This document shows positions 11,301 through 19,703 of a DNA stretch of 64,000 bases, in pieces. Within the stretch, counting starts at the first letter, position 1; each line of letters begins with the position of its first letter. Origin of the DNA: Pararge aegeria (lineage: Eukaryota > Arthropoda > Insecta > Lepidoptera > Nymphalidae); the NCBI RefSeq assembly GCF_905163445.1, contig NC_053205.1, forward strand, positions 1,426,001 to 1,490,000, written 5' to 3'. Below the pieces are notes generated by a model. It was not told the origin of the DNA. It worked only from the letters and a program-made list of their open reading frames with translations, and made no database searches. The position numbers and the translations under genes were made by a program.

Positions 11301-13030
11301 GTCAGTGTCAGACATTAGATGAACAGTTAACGTACCACACATCGTGCATTTGAATCAAATGATGTGAAATTTATTGTAAGTATAAGGTCAATTTAGTTTG
11401 TTTAAAAAGTTTCTCGTCCATCTCTAGAAGTTTAATTTCATTTTCCTTTTTTTTTATAATGTTCATCAATCACCTACACACTCACGTTTTCCCACACCTT
11501 TATTTAACCACACCTAGGTCTACACACACCTACGTCTACACACTCCTACGTCTACGCACACACCTACGTCTATACACACCTACGTCTATAAACACCTACG
11601 TCTATACACATCTACGTCTACACACACCTACGTCTACACACTCACCTCTGCGCATACCTTCATTTAACCACACCTACGTCTGCCCACACTTACGTCTACA
11701 CAATACTATGTCTACGCATACACTTACGTTTACACACACCTCCTTTATACACACCTACGTCTGCACACACCTACGTCTGCATGCACTTACGTCTACACAC
11801 TCCTACGTCTACGCACATACCTACGTCTTTACTCATCTATGTCTACACATACTCACTTTTGCACAAACCTACGTCTACTCACACCTCTGCGCGTACCTCC
11901 ATCTACGTGTGCACATACCTACGTCTATATACACCTACAATTTAACCCACCTACGTTTAAACAGGGCTTCATCGACACTCATCTACATCTGAACATACCT
12001 ACGTCTACACACATTTACATCTGCACATACCTACACAACCAGTTTTGTATATTGCTTATAACCAGTGCTTATTGTTGGTTGGCAGTGCGTCACGTGCCCC
12101 AAGCTTTAAGACTGTTCACACATCCACGTCTAAACACATTTTGATCTACAAACACGTCGTTGACTACGTCTTTACTCAACTTCGTTTTATTTTATTTAAT
12201 TATCAGCTTTTTAAAGGAAACAATCAGTACTATTACACATAAGAGTAATGCCATATTTTAATATCACATAAACCAATGAAGTTTCCACAACTTGCACACA
12301 CCTTCGTCTAAATATACAGTCAAAATCTGTTATAACGACATCGAAGGGACTACTCATATTTAGTCGTAAAAACCGATAGTTGTAACAACCGGTGACAGGT
12401 ATTAATAGGAAAGATACTACATGTATGTAATACGCGATTTTTCTTCGATATTGATTTGTTTTCTTTTTTGCGACATGTTACAATTTTCACAGTTAACTCA
12501 ACCGGTCGTTCTACAGATATAATTTTCCGAAAACAATAAACAAACAAAACGGTATGTCGTAGTAAACAATGTCGTAAAAATCAATGTTTTCCGATAAGGC
12601 GGTCATATAGCATTCAGCCAGGACCTTTGATTTTGGTCAATTTAACCGGTCGGTGTTCGAAACGATGTCGGTTTTTACTGTACTTTGATCTACATTCCAC
12701 ACCTTCGTCTATACATGCAAAACGTCTACACACATCTACGATTACACAGAACTCCGTCTGCACACAGCTACGTATTCAATTAGTTTTGTTTATACACCAT
12801 AACCAGTGGGCATTGTTGGTTGGCAGTGCGACATGTGCCCCAAGCGACTGAAGTCGCGCAAGTTCCTGCAGATCCACAAACACAACGCGCACACTGGAAA
12901 ACGCTATGGATACCTTTGCTCGGTGTGCGAGCACCGCTTCGAGAAGCCCAACAAAGTTCGCGCACATGCTAGACGAGTGCACGCGTTGCGCGACGAGCAA
13001 ATCGGGCCGATTGTTAGGGTGCAGCTGTAG
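5187..13030 (+). CDS. ZAD-C2H2 zinc-finger protein 1 (six exons, 371 aa)
   Basis: Predicted nuclear DNA-binding transcription regulator of the insect ZAD-C2H2 class. Exons: 5187-5396, 6113-6421, 7809-7952, 9753-9878, 10636-10758, 12827-13030; every junction is phase 0 with GT-AG introns. The ZAD (zinc-binding dimerisation domain of insect factors) uses C37, C40, C82 and C85 and is split by intron 1. A basic, then acidic linker follows. Six C2H2 fingers start at C194, C220, C249, C277, C305 and C335, with a TGERP linker before finger 4 only. An in-frame stop precedes the first ATG; M11 (5217) is an alternative start. Introns hold SINEs, LINE pieces and a minisatellite. Length and domain order match paralogue 2 at 21118-26143. 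DNA target and role are unknown. Confidence 0.85.
6113..6421 (+). CDS. ZAD gene 1, exon 2 (second half of ZAD and linker)
   Basis: Acceptor TTTTTCAG|ATT. Encodes the second ZAD pair (CHRC), a lysine-rich segment and an acidic segment. Donor CAG|GTATAA, phase 0. Confidence 0.85.
6470..6730 (+). mobile_element. tRNA-derived SINE-like element, family C
   Basis: The head has A-box-like GGGTGCAGTGGTGAG and B-box GGGTTCGATTCCC. The body carries TCCGGCCTGGTGGGAGGCTTCGG, a word seen in other lepidopteran SINEs. It lies in intron 2 of ZAD gene 1. A related, more diverged head and body lie at 52385-52510. Confidence 0.6.
6857..7298. mobile_element. Helitron-like non-autonomous repeat H
   Basis: One end reads ACTAGCTGTTGCCCGCGACTT. 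On the opposite strand this is a CTAGT terminus preceded by a GC-rich hairpin-like stretch, as in Helitrons. The other end reads TTAATATTAG. A reverse near-complete copy lies at 59118-59593 and pieces lie at 7481-7776 and 49546-49806. No coding capacity is seen. Confidence 0.5.
7351..7429 (+). repeat. tRNA-like sequence, probably a SINE head
   Basis: A-box TAGCTTAGTTGG and B-box GGTTCAAATCC are present, the T arm closes (CAGG..CCTG), and six acceptor-stem pairs can form (GAGCCG with CGGTTC, one G-T). The region between D arm and T arm is irregular for a tRNA, so I favour a tRNA-derived SINE head or pseudogene over a working tRNA gene. Confidence 0.5.
7481..7776. mobile_element. Helitron-like repeat H, partial copy
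   Basis: The right part (from ATTTAAGGCTTAGCGATACTG to CGGGCAACAGCTAGT) matches the terminal region of the repeat at 59118-59593. The left part differs. It lies directly upstream of exon 3 of ZAD gene 1. Confidence 0.45.
7809..7952 (+). CDS. ZAD gene 1, exon 3 (finger 1)
   Basis: Acceptor GTCTTAG|GCA. Encodes finger 1 (C194, C197, H210, H214) and the first cysteine of finger 2. Donor GAG|GTGAGC, phase 0. In gene 2 the equivalent sequence is fused to the linker exon. Confidence 0.8.
8046..8156 (+). mobile_element. tRNA-derived SINE, family A, head only
   Basis: Carries the head and the start of the body (GTGTGATGAACATGAATG), then breaks off. It faces an inverted family A copy at 8301-8500. 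Confidence 0.7.
8301..8500 (-). mobile_element. tRNA-derived SINE, family A (reverse, head shortened)
   Basis: Reverse copy from TAAATAAGTATACTACGACAA to the complement of the first head bases. The B-box part of the head is deleted. Confidence 0.75.
8528..8735 (-). mobile_element. tRNA-derived SINE, family B (reverse, partial)
   Basis: Matches the body of family B (CACAATGAGACGGGTCTTAAG, GTAGTCCACCACGCCGGC, GGTTTCCTCACGATG). The tRNA-like head is absent. Confidence 0.65.
8740..9700 (-). mobile_element. 5'-truncated LINE 3' end, family 1, split by a nested insert
   Basis: The minus strand encodes the C-terminal tail of a LINE ORF2 (SIRFDNMIPKVILDLP .. FLNDKVDW) and ends in the AATTTTGAATT-type tail. 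Sequence at about 9246-9530 is a foreign insert, because the copy at 24421-25085 runs on without it. It lies in intron 3 of ZAD gene 1. Other family 1 pieces lie at 13657, 22693, 23195 (opposite), 24421, 29931, 33823, 38612 and 62135. Confidence 0.65.
9753..9878 (+). CDS. ZAD gene 1, exon 4 (fingers 2-3)
   Basis: Acceptor TTGACGCAG|ACT, donor ACC|GTAAGT, phase 0. Encodes the rest of finger 2 and the cysteines of finger 3. It is 126 bp, the same length as exon 3 of ZAD gene 2. Confidence 0.85.
9977..10128 (-). mobile_element. tRNA-derived SINE, family A (reverse, 3' part)
   Basis: Carries the tail and the 3' half of the body in reverse, up to the complement of GTCTGGGTGTTTATC. The head is missing. 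Confidence 0.75.
10636..10758 (+). CDS. ZAD gene 1, exon 5 (fingers 3-4)
   Basis: Acceptor GTACTTAG|ATC, donor CAG|GTTTGT, phase 0. Encodes the histidines of finger 3, the TGERP linker and finger 4. It is 123 bp, identical in length to exon 4 of gene 2. Confidence 0.85.
10854..11060 (+). repeat. Dispersed repeat F
   Basis: Inverted partner of 1985-2140, with repeated ATGGCATCTAGTGACAA-like words near its right end. Its open frame of 77 codons is a product of the repeat, not a gene. Confidence 0.55.
11465..12310 (+). repeat. Minisatellite, unit about CACCTACGTCTACACA
   Basis: Dozens of imperfect units of about 12-16 bp fill intron 5 of ZAD gene 1. The open frames across it (up to 177 codons) are threonine/histidine/leucine-rich readings of the repeat. 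The array resumes at about 12695-12780 after a MITE insertion and carries a broken copy of the exon 6 boundary at about 12045-12115. Confidence 0.85.
12045..12115 (+). pseudogene. Broken copy of the intron 5 / exon 6 boundary of ZAD gene 1
   Basis: About 60 bp matches 12788-12846: branch region and acceptor (ATTGTTGGTTGGCAG) then the exon start TGC..ACGTGCCCCAAGC. The copy reads CVTCPKL and then stops (TAA at 12107-12109), so it cannot supply a finger. It is embedded in the minisatellite. Confidence 0.8.
12317..12680. mobile_element. Tigger/pogo-like MITE with TA target duplication
   Basis: Begins CAGTCAAAATCTGTTATAACG and ends GTCGGTTTTTACTG with TA on each side. The GTTATAACGACATCG-type inner sequence is typical of mariner/Tigger-derived MITEs. 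It is 364 bp, non-coding, and inserted in the minisatellite in intron 5 of ZAD gene 1. Confidence 0.7.
12827..13030 (+). CDS. ZAD gene 1, exon 6 (fingers 5-6, terminal)
   Basis: Acceptor GTTGGCAG|TGC, phase 0, 67 codons then TAG at 13028-13030. Finger 5 is C305/C308/H321/H326 and finger 6 is C335/C338/H351/H356. This two-finger terminal exon is the type copied at 18508-18714 and 25946-26143. Confidence 0.9.
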   Translation, partial: CDMCPKRLKSRKFLQIHKHNAHTGKRYGYLCSVCEHRFEKPNKVRAHARRVHALRDEQIGPIVRVQL

Positions 13031-13097
13031 TTTAGGGCGAGGCTCGTTGTACTTCTGTCTCACGAAGGCCGCTCGGTTCCGGTTGTGACAATGCCAG

Positions 13098-13320
13098 TAT
13101 TGGATAGAAGCAGGCGTTATTTTGCTGAAATCCATGATATATTATGAAAATTAAGCTTAATTTGCTATACTCCGTGAAAAGCAGGAGAATCTGTATGGTG
13201 TAATTTATAATTTCTTCAATCTTTATACTCCACACCAAATAGATCAGCAATGTACCCTCTACGGACGTTTCGCTACGAAACTGGAGCATCCTCAGAAGAT
13301 GTTGACTTTACAATGAATAA
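13098..13320 (-). mobile_element. Hammerhead-bearing repeat, copy 1 (reverse)
   Basis: Reverse copy of the element at 57062-57240. It carries a decayed hammerhead-like core (CTGAGGA as the complement of 13289-13295; GAAA as the complement of 13268-13271) and the common body with CTTTTCACGGAGTATAGCAAA. It starts only about 70 bp after the stop codon of ZAD gene 1, so it may lie antisense in its 3' UTR. Confidence 0.6.
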
Positions 13321-13656
13321 TTGGTAATTGAAAATATCGCCAAATGTTTCGCCTTTTATATCTTTCTTACCCCCACCTAATCTATCTAAGCCCCTCCCAT
13401 CTCATTAGTGCTTCTGAATATGTTCAATAGAGGTGAAGTTGATAAATTTATTTGTTCGTATAGCAATTCGAACATCCCATTCTTATGTTTAATAATTTCA
13501 AATTATTGCCTCAATTCAAGTCTCAACCGTTTGTCGACAATTTTTATATTTCGTAGGAATGATTACTGCGTTATACCCACTGTCTAATAGATGTTTTTCA
13601 AAATGAGAATGTTATGAATTGAAGAAATTTTATAAATTATAAATTCAAATTCAAAT

Positions 13657-13975
13657 TCATTTATTTCAAGCAGGCCCGCCTTATAAGCACTTTTGAAACG
13701 TCAAGTATGTATGTTTGTAGTGACTGTATCACTGATTCGGAAAGCAGATTCGACCAAGCAGAGCCGGCAAGAAACTCAGTAGTTGCTCTTTTCCAACATC
13801 AACATTTACAATCATTTTTCTATCTTGCGGGAGATGAGAGCGAGGCTGGCTGCTTCCAATCTACCTTGTCATTGAGGAATTCATCAAATGTATGGTAACC
13901 TCGCTGTACTAGATGCGTTTTACACATTTTTTAAATGTATGCATTGGTAGGTCAAGAATTTCCTGAAGAATATAT
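13657..13975 (-). mobile_element. 5'-truncated LINE 3' end, family 1
   Basis: Nearly identical to 8740-9050. It starts with repeated AAATTCAAATTC and runs to GGTAGGTCAAGAATT, where it abuts another fragment of the hammerhead-bearing repeat (13975-14035). Confidence 0.7.
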
Positions 13976-14364
13976 ACCATACAGATTCTCCTGCTTTTCG
14001 GGGAGTATAGCAAATTAAGCTTAATTTTCATAATGCGACAATGCTTTCTGATTTTCTGACCGATACTGTTCCTATTTTGGATGAACACGCAATTGGTGCG
14101 AAGTTGCACTACCACCTAGGTTTAACGGCCTTCGTGAAATAGCGGCATCTCAAAGTGTAGTTTACCGCATCCAGTCTTCTGACCTACTTAAATTTAGTAT
14201 ATTTTTCTGACAGCTTCTCACAGATTGCGACCTGTCATATAAATTTTCAATGAGTATACAAACCTAGTTTTATAATGCCGATGGAATATTACAGTGTTTT
14301 TTATATTAATTATTAAGAGCTTTTAGCAACTTTACTGACACAGCTTGCTTGGGGAAGTAGCGAC

Positions 14365-14560
14365 GCTTATTTCTGCTGCCAAGCGGCATTGTTGTTACTG
14401 GTGTAATACCAGTACGGGCGGGGGTGCCGGTGCTATTACAGGCACTTTAGGCTAAACACCTTCGCCTCGGGTTAAAGTGCACGACGCCATTTTGCTGGAC
14501 ATATTCCTTGCACGTCATGCGAAGTGTTTTTCTGTTTATAGACAATGATTTTCTATTGGG
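14365..14560 (+). repeat. Dispersed repeat E
   Basis: Starts TTTCTGCTGCCAAGCGGCATTG and contains GGTGCCGGTGCTATTACAGGC and CATATTCCTTGCACG, matching the repeat at 1290-1515. Confidence 0.55.
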
Positions 14561-14599
14561 TAGAAGCAGGCGTTGCTTTGCGGAATTCCATGGTATATT

Positions 14600-15055
14600 A
14601 TGAGAATTAAGCTTCATTTGCTATACTCCGCGAAGATAATGAATTGTTTTTTAACAGTTATTAATTGTAAAGTCAACGTAACCTAAGGATGATGTTGTGA
14701 TTACGTTTCTCGCGACAGCAATGCGACAGGCGTAAATCTTGCAATCACTGCTGTCAAACGTCACTTTTCCATACAATAAATAAAAAAAAGTCACGTTTGA
14801 TTTTCGTAATTCTAATTATCAGGCGTAATTCTTGCAATCACTGCTGTCGAACGTCACTTTTCCATACAATAAATAAAAAAAAGTGACGTTTGATTTTCGT
14901 AATTCTAATTATCAGGCGTAATTCTTGCAATCACTGCTGTCGAACGTCACTTTTGAAAAGTAATCACCTTGCGGGGCATCCTTAGGTTACGTTGACTTTA
15001 CAATTAATAACTGTTATAAAACAATTCATTATCTTCGCGGGGTATAGCAAATCAC
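14600..15055. repeat. Inverted-repeat structure enclosing a 93-bp tandem repeat
   Basis: Arms of about 85-90 bp (14612-14696 and 14963-15048) are near-perfect reverse complements (TTTGCTATACTCCGCGAAGA .. against .. TCTTCGCGGGGTATAGCAAA). The interior holds about 2.5 units of a 93-bp direct repeat beginning CAGGCGTAAATCTTGC. The arms include the common body of the hammerhead-bearing repeat. No ORF is seen. Confidence 0.75.
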
Positions 15056-15335
15056 CCTGCCGGTTTCGCAGCGAAACGTGCGTAGAGGCAGTGGCGTGCA
15101 CTTCATATATGCACAAAAGCATTGTATACCCTAAAATTGATAAATAACCCGTATAGGAGGATAATTTTGGCCGTTATATCCAATTTTCCTGCTGTATAAA
15201 TACCCTGGTAAGGAACCCAATGCACGTAACTGCGTAGAGGGAACATTGCCGAAGATCTGTTTTGTGTAAAGTATAAGGATTGAAGGAATTATAAATAACA
15301 CCATACAGATTCCCCTGCTTTTCGCGGCGCGGAGC
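15056..15335 (+). mobile_element. Hammerhead-bearing repeat, partial copies
   Basis: 15062-15092 keeps the 3' half of the hammerhead-like core (GCGAAACGTGCGTAGAGG) but the CTGATGA half is gone. 15225-15330 keeps the downstream body (GAAGATCTGTTTTGTGTAAAG, ACACCATACAGATTCCCCTGC). Confidence 0.5.
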
Positions 15336-15344
15336 GGATTTTTT

Positions 15345-16740
15345 TTTTTTTTTTTTTAATTATATAGACAAGTGTTTGACTGCAATCACACCTGATGGTA
15401 AATGACGATGCAGCCTAAGATGAAGCGCGCTTGCGTAGAAGATGCCTATTCACTCTTGATTTGAAGGTACCCAGATTATAGGTATCATCAGGGAAGACGG
15501 AAGATGGGAGGGCATTTCAGGCCTTTGCGGTGCGGATCAGAAAGGAAGAAGCAAAACGCTTCGTACGTGTTTATGGTATTTCAACCACAATTTCAATTAT
15601 TAATTAAGCTTAATTTTCATAATGATTTTCTACATATAATCAGGTCGGCCATCTAGGTTCGTCAATTATAACTATTAAAAAAAAGTTGGTAACTTCTGAC
15701 TAATTAAAAACTAAATGAAAATGAAATGTCAAAAATGGGGGTAGTTAACAATCGGCCCCTTTGCTTCTGCGATGAAAACAACAAGGTAAGGTAAGGACGC
15801 TAATGCCAGAAGCACATTTGTAAAACGCCCGCCCGAACCACGCGATGCATTTTAAATCTCTTTAAGACCCAGCATCATCGACTTCTTAAAGATTATCAAG
15901 GACAGTGGCAATGAGTCGAGTTTTTTTTTTGCAATTAGAACCTAAATATTGACCAGTTTAGGTTCTATTTAAAAAAAAAAACGCATTAAAGAATTCTGTA
16001 TCACCCAAGAAATTTTTTTTGCAAACAGGCAAAATAGCTAACCCTATATAATTCATTAATTAAATTAAATAGAAATAACAAGTTTTATTAAACATAAGTT
16101 AATTGCACAATCACAGAGAGCTTTTAAATTAATTTATTTGTTTTAGTATGGATATTTTTTTCATAAAACCAGTGTTGTCCGCAACACAGGTAATTTGGAA
16201 ACGGCAAAGCAAAAAAAGGTTAAAACTTTCAATATTTTTTTTTTATTTTATTAGTATATGCATTAGTATATAAAGTAAATTCAACAAAACGAGATCATTA
16301 CGCTTCGTACGCTCAGGTTGCCTTTAAAAGATCACTTTTAATGATAAGGCCGCCTTTGCACCCTAGCACTTAGTACTATTACTGTATTCCTTGTATTTTT
16401 CCTATTGTGTTGCAATAAAGTTTTTCTATTCTATTCTATTCTATCATTAATGCTAAGATAATTTTTCAGAAATTGATTTTATTTTAATTTTGTAAATCCC
16501 AAAAAAACGAGTGGTTTATGGGCGGGTGATTATAAGTGTGTTGATGTCTTAACAGTTGACGTATATTATAGTAAATATGCACTTACATATAATTATACAA
16601 TATTCGATGCACTTGTATATTATTTGTGTAGTAATAGTAATATATATATTATTATATCTGTAGCATTAGATAGTGTTTTTAAAGTATCTTTTAATTTGGA
16701 GCCTCAAACCCACTATATTTTATTGAATAAGTTATCTGTA
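15345..16740. other. Gene-free stretch of LINE 3'-end relics and AT-rich DNA
   Basis: 15360-15600 matches a widespread lepidopteran LINE 3' end (GACTGCAATCACACCTGATGG, AGAAGCAAAACGCTTCGTACG); relatives lie at 17230-17380, 34620-34800 and 51650-51715. 16300-16445 is another LINE-type 3' end with TGCAATAAAG and a (TTCTA)n tail. No gene is recognised. Confidence 0.5.
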
Positions 16741-16752
16741 ATATTAAAAAAA

Positions 16753-17213
16753 AAGTGTGTGTACTTATGTACACGCGTTAGAAGTTATACTTCTTTGGCG
16801 TAACAAGATAACAATCTTTTCAAACATTTTATCTTTCGCCTCATTCTACGTTTGTAGAAAAAACGTATTGCGTAACGTATAAGGTATTGTTTGAATTATT
16901 GAAAATCAACTGTCAGAAAACCTTTTTTAGAAAAACTAAAATGTTGACTATAGCTAACTTCATGGTGTCAGTTTTTTGTGACGGTGTGTGCGCGCATCGT
17001 AAAAATATACTCTCACTTTTTTCCCTAACGCGCCAAAAGAAGTATAACTTCAAAAAGTTAAGGATATGTTAATTTCTGCTGCCAAGCAGCTGTGCTGTGT
17101 TCCGGTCTGAAGGGCGTGGTTGCCAGTGTCATTGCAGGCGCACGAGGCTTAACAGATTTTTATCTTGTTACGTCAAAGAAGTATAACTTCTTACGCGTGT
17201 ACATAAGTACAAA
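16753..17213. mobile_element. TIR element G (MITE), terminal inverted repeats about 57 bp
   Basis: Left end GTGTGTGTACTTATGTACACG through GGCGTAACAAGATAA and right end TTATCTTGTTACGTCAAAG through ACATAAGTACAAACAC are near reverse complements. A fragment of repeat E lies at 17075-17155 inside. A solo left end lies at 4583-4700. No transposase is seen. Confidence 0.65.
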
Positions 17214-18507
17214 CACGTTTTTTTTATCCCACTACAAGTGACTGTAATCTCACCTCACCACCAGTGGTAATGCAGTCCAAGATGGTGACTATATTATATT
17301 AAACCTACCTACCATACCACTTATCGATTTCTATAGACAGCGTACCGGAACGCTACGTTCAGTAGCACGTCTTTGTCGGTAGGATGGTGACTAGGCACGG
17401 CCAATGCCTCACAAATATAATATTTTTTATGTTATTAATTATTTACCACACAAGTGGTTTATTTTTGTTAGTCGGTAGGGTGGTAACTAACCACGGCCAA
17501 TACCTCCCACAAGACAAATACAAATATTTGTATGTTATTATTTATTTACAACACAAGTGGTTTACGTATTTTATTTTTTGTTATGCAAAAGTGTGCAAAC
17601 ACACTAGTGGTTAACATGACCTTGATATCATATAACAAAGTGCTTTTTGATATTGACGCTTTCGCGGTTGAGTCTTGTTTTTGGAACCAATCGCTTTCGT
17701 AGAGTTACTACAACCGGACAAACAGAAGTGTTTAGGTGTTCATTAATAAACGAATTTGTATTGCATCATGTTGGACTATATTCTTACTTATTAACCGACT
17801 TCGAAAAGGAGGAGGTTCTCAAGTCATCGGAATCTTTTTTTTTTAATGTATGTTACCCAATTACTCGAAGACGCCTGAACCGATTTGAAAAAATATTTTT
17901 TTCGTTTTAAAGGGTATACTTTCCAGGTGGTCCCATTTAAATATAATCGATATTGGTCAAGCTGCTATTAAAAAAATCAACAATAATGTAACCCAAAGTA
18001 GCAAATTTTTGCATATAAAGATCATTATTTGGCGTGCGCTGAGAAAAGTATTGATGATACATAAAAATATGTACTGTACGATAAAAGCACTCATTATTTT
18101 TGCTTTTTTATTCCTGGGCTTATGTTGAAGTCGGTTTTTTTTTAATTAAAAATGTATTTGTAATTTGTAATTTCTATGTTTGTACTTATTTTAAAAGAAC
18201 GAATATGGTTATTTGGCTGGTAGAAGGGAAATATTTGACATGTCTAAACTGCCTAATTTCTTTAAGAATAATAATTTCTTGGGCGCCATTTTTTCTTAAT
18301 ATACGTTAACTGGTCTGTTAAACACTAGTGTCTTTACTTTACTGTTGTTATAAAAATATATTATTTGAAAGTTATATACGCATATATATTTTTCTCGATT
18401 TTTTAATTTAGCGTTTTATGCTTCTAAAATATGCTGTGAATAGTGTAATTTTTTTTTTAATAAAACGCATACAGCACTGCTCATAACTAAGGTTATATTT
18501 TTTTCAG
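17214..18507. other. Gene-free stretch between the ZAD genes
   Basis: 17230-17600 holds three diverged LINE 3'-end pieces (ACCACTTATCGATT, GTAGGGTGGTAACTAACC). 17800-18330 is AT-rich with words such as ACCGACTTCGAAAAGGAGG common in lepidopteran dispersed repeats. No ZAD-type exon was found that could belong to the orphan exon that follows. Confidence 0.45.
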
Positions 18508-18714
18508 TGCTCAATATGTTTTAAACGCGAAAAATCGCGCAAGCTACTTCAAGTGCACGTATACAAAATCCATAAACAGAAGCACTATCGTTACTGGTGC
18601 CCCGTTTGTAAGGAATCGTTCGCTCGGCCGAGCAACGTGAGACGGCATCTCACCAGAGCGCATAACGTGCCGCGAGAGCGACAGGGACGGATAGAAAGGT
18701 TTAAGGTAAGTTGA
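18508..18714 (+). CDS. Orphan terminal two-finger exon (ZAD-C2H2 type)
   Basis: Acceptor TTTTTTTCAG|TGC in phase 0, then 68 codons and TGA at 18712-18714. A donor AAG|GTAAGT at 18706 is also possible. Encodes two intact C2H2 fingers: CSIC..H..H and CPVC..H..H, with RPSNVRRHLTRAH in the second. It aligns along its full length with the terminal exons of ZAD genes 1 and 2, including the odd inter-finger spacer, yet no ZAD, linker or finger 1-4 exons occur between 13.0 and 18.5 kb. Splice phase and reading frame would let exon 5 of gene 1 splice here as an alternative 3' end. It could also be a remnant of a third gene that lost its 5' exons. The open frame and intact metal ligands suggest recent or continuing selection. 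Confidence 0.75.
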   Translation, partial: CSICFKREKSRKLLQVHVYKIHKQKHYRYWCPVCKESFARPSNVRRHLTRAHNVPRERQGRIERFKVS

Positions 18715-18894
18715 GTACCCCCATAGACTACATACCATTTTTTTCCTACATGTCTTATATCTACAACGTGTAAATGAAAACCGAAGTAATATTTCACAGG
18801 CTTTAGAGGTACATTATGTACTGTCTCTGAGACTTATCTGTGAAACCGGAACGCTAATAGTTTTTGTGTATACAACTGCCATAGTTTTTACTGA

Positions 18895-19190
18895 ATGGAG
18901 TCAGATACTGCTCTAACATCACATGCAAAATTAAAAACATGTGACTCCTGTCACTTTATTCGGTACGCGTCGCATAGCGTAGGTACTATGCGCGTGTTGG
19001 TATTTTATCTTCATTATGGTTGTCATAAGTAAACACATAGAATGTTTTGAATTCTTTCGTATGGAAAAATAAACATCCTTCTTTTGATTTAATATTTTAA
19101 CAGGGAGATTCCTTATGAAATAAACAATACATCCTATAATATTATTTCTTTTAATTCTGTTACACATTGTATAAACAATCTATCAATTAC
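18895..19190 (+). repeat. Dispersed repeat I, inverted partner at 30460-30710
   Basis: Shares the words GACTCCTGTCACTT, CGCGTCGC..CGTAGGTACTATGCGCGTGT and GAATGTTTTGAATT with the reverse complement of 30460-30710. No coding capacity is seen. Confidence 0.6.
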
Positions 19191-19496
19191 GTTTTAATGT
19201 AAAGAACTTTTGAAAAATATAAAAAAAATAGCAAAAGCATACAGATTCATAAAGAATATCTATTTTCATTTATTTATTTTTACCCAGTGATTTTCTATTT
19301 GTCCATTTTTTTAAAACGTACGTTGATGAACAAGTGACGATAAATTTGTTTACATAAAAAGACAAAGTTAGGAAAAATAGACTAGTTGTAGAGAATGGAG
19401 CCCTGTTTATAAGCTGAACAACATGAGATGGCGTCTTATTAAAGCCCACATGTGTATGCCTTTAGAGCGGTAATATAAGTGTTAAACATGAAGTAG

Positions 19497-19612
19497 TATC
19501 AGAAGCTGGTACCCAGTTTCTAAGGAATCGGTTTTTTGGCCGAGAAACGTGAGTCGGCATGTAACCTGAGAGCATAACGTACCGTGAGAGTGACAGTGAC
19601 AGATAGTCCACG
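19497..19612 (+). pseudogene. Decayed copy of the orphan terminal finger exon
   Basis: About 110 bp aligns with 18588-18700 (GGCCGAGAAACGTGAGTCGGCAT against the orphan's GGCCGAGCAACGTGAGACGGCAT; AGAGCATAACGTACCGTGAGAGTGACAG). Frame-breaking changes (for example GTTTCTAAGG for GTTTGTAAGG, which opens a stop) and lost cysteines mark it as dead. It is about 1 kb downstream in the same orientation, so a local tandem duplication is likely. Confidence 0.75.
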
Positions 19613-19703
19613 TTGAATAGATAGTCACAAAAAGTAGTAACAGATATAGGTCAGATCAATCCGGAGATTCCCTGAAAGTTTCATCCGTTTCGGAGCCTAT
19701 ACG

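Noticed and set aside
11459..12144. Open frames of 177 and 101 codons rich in Thr, His and Leu
   Set aside because: They are readings of the CACCTACGTCTACACA minisatellite in intron 5 of ZAD gene 1. Their composition follows the repeat.
13032..13289. 85-codon minus-strand ORF after ZAD gene 1
   Set aside because: It reads through the hammerhead-bearing repeat and the 3' flank; no domain and not shared in frame with other copies.
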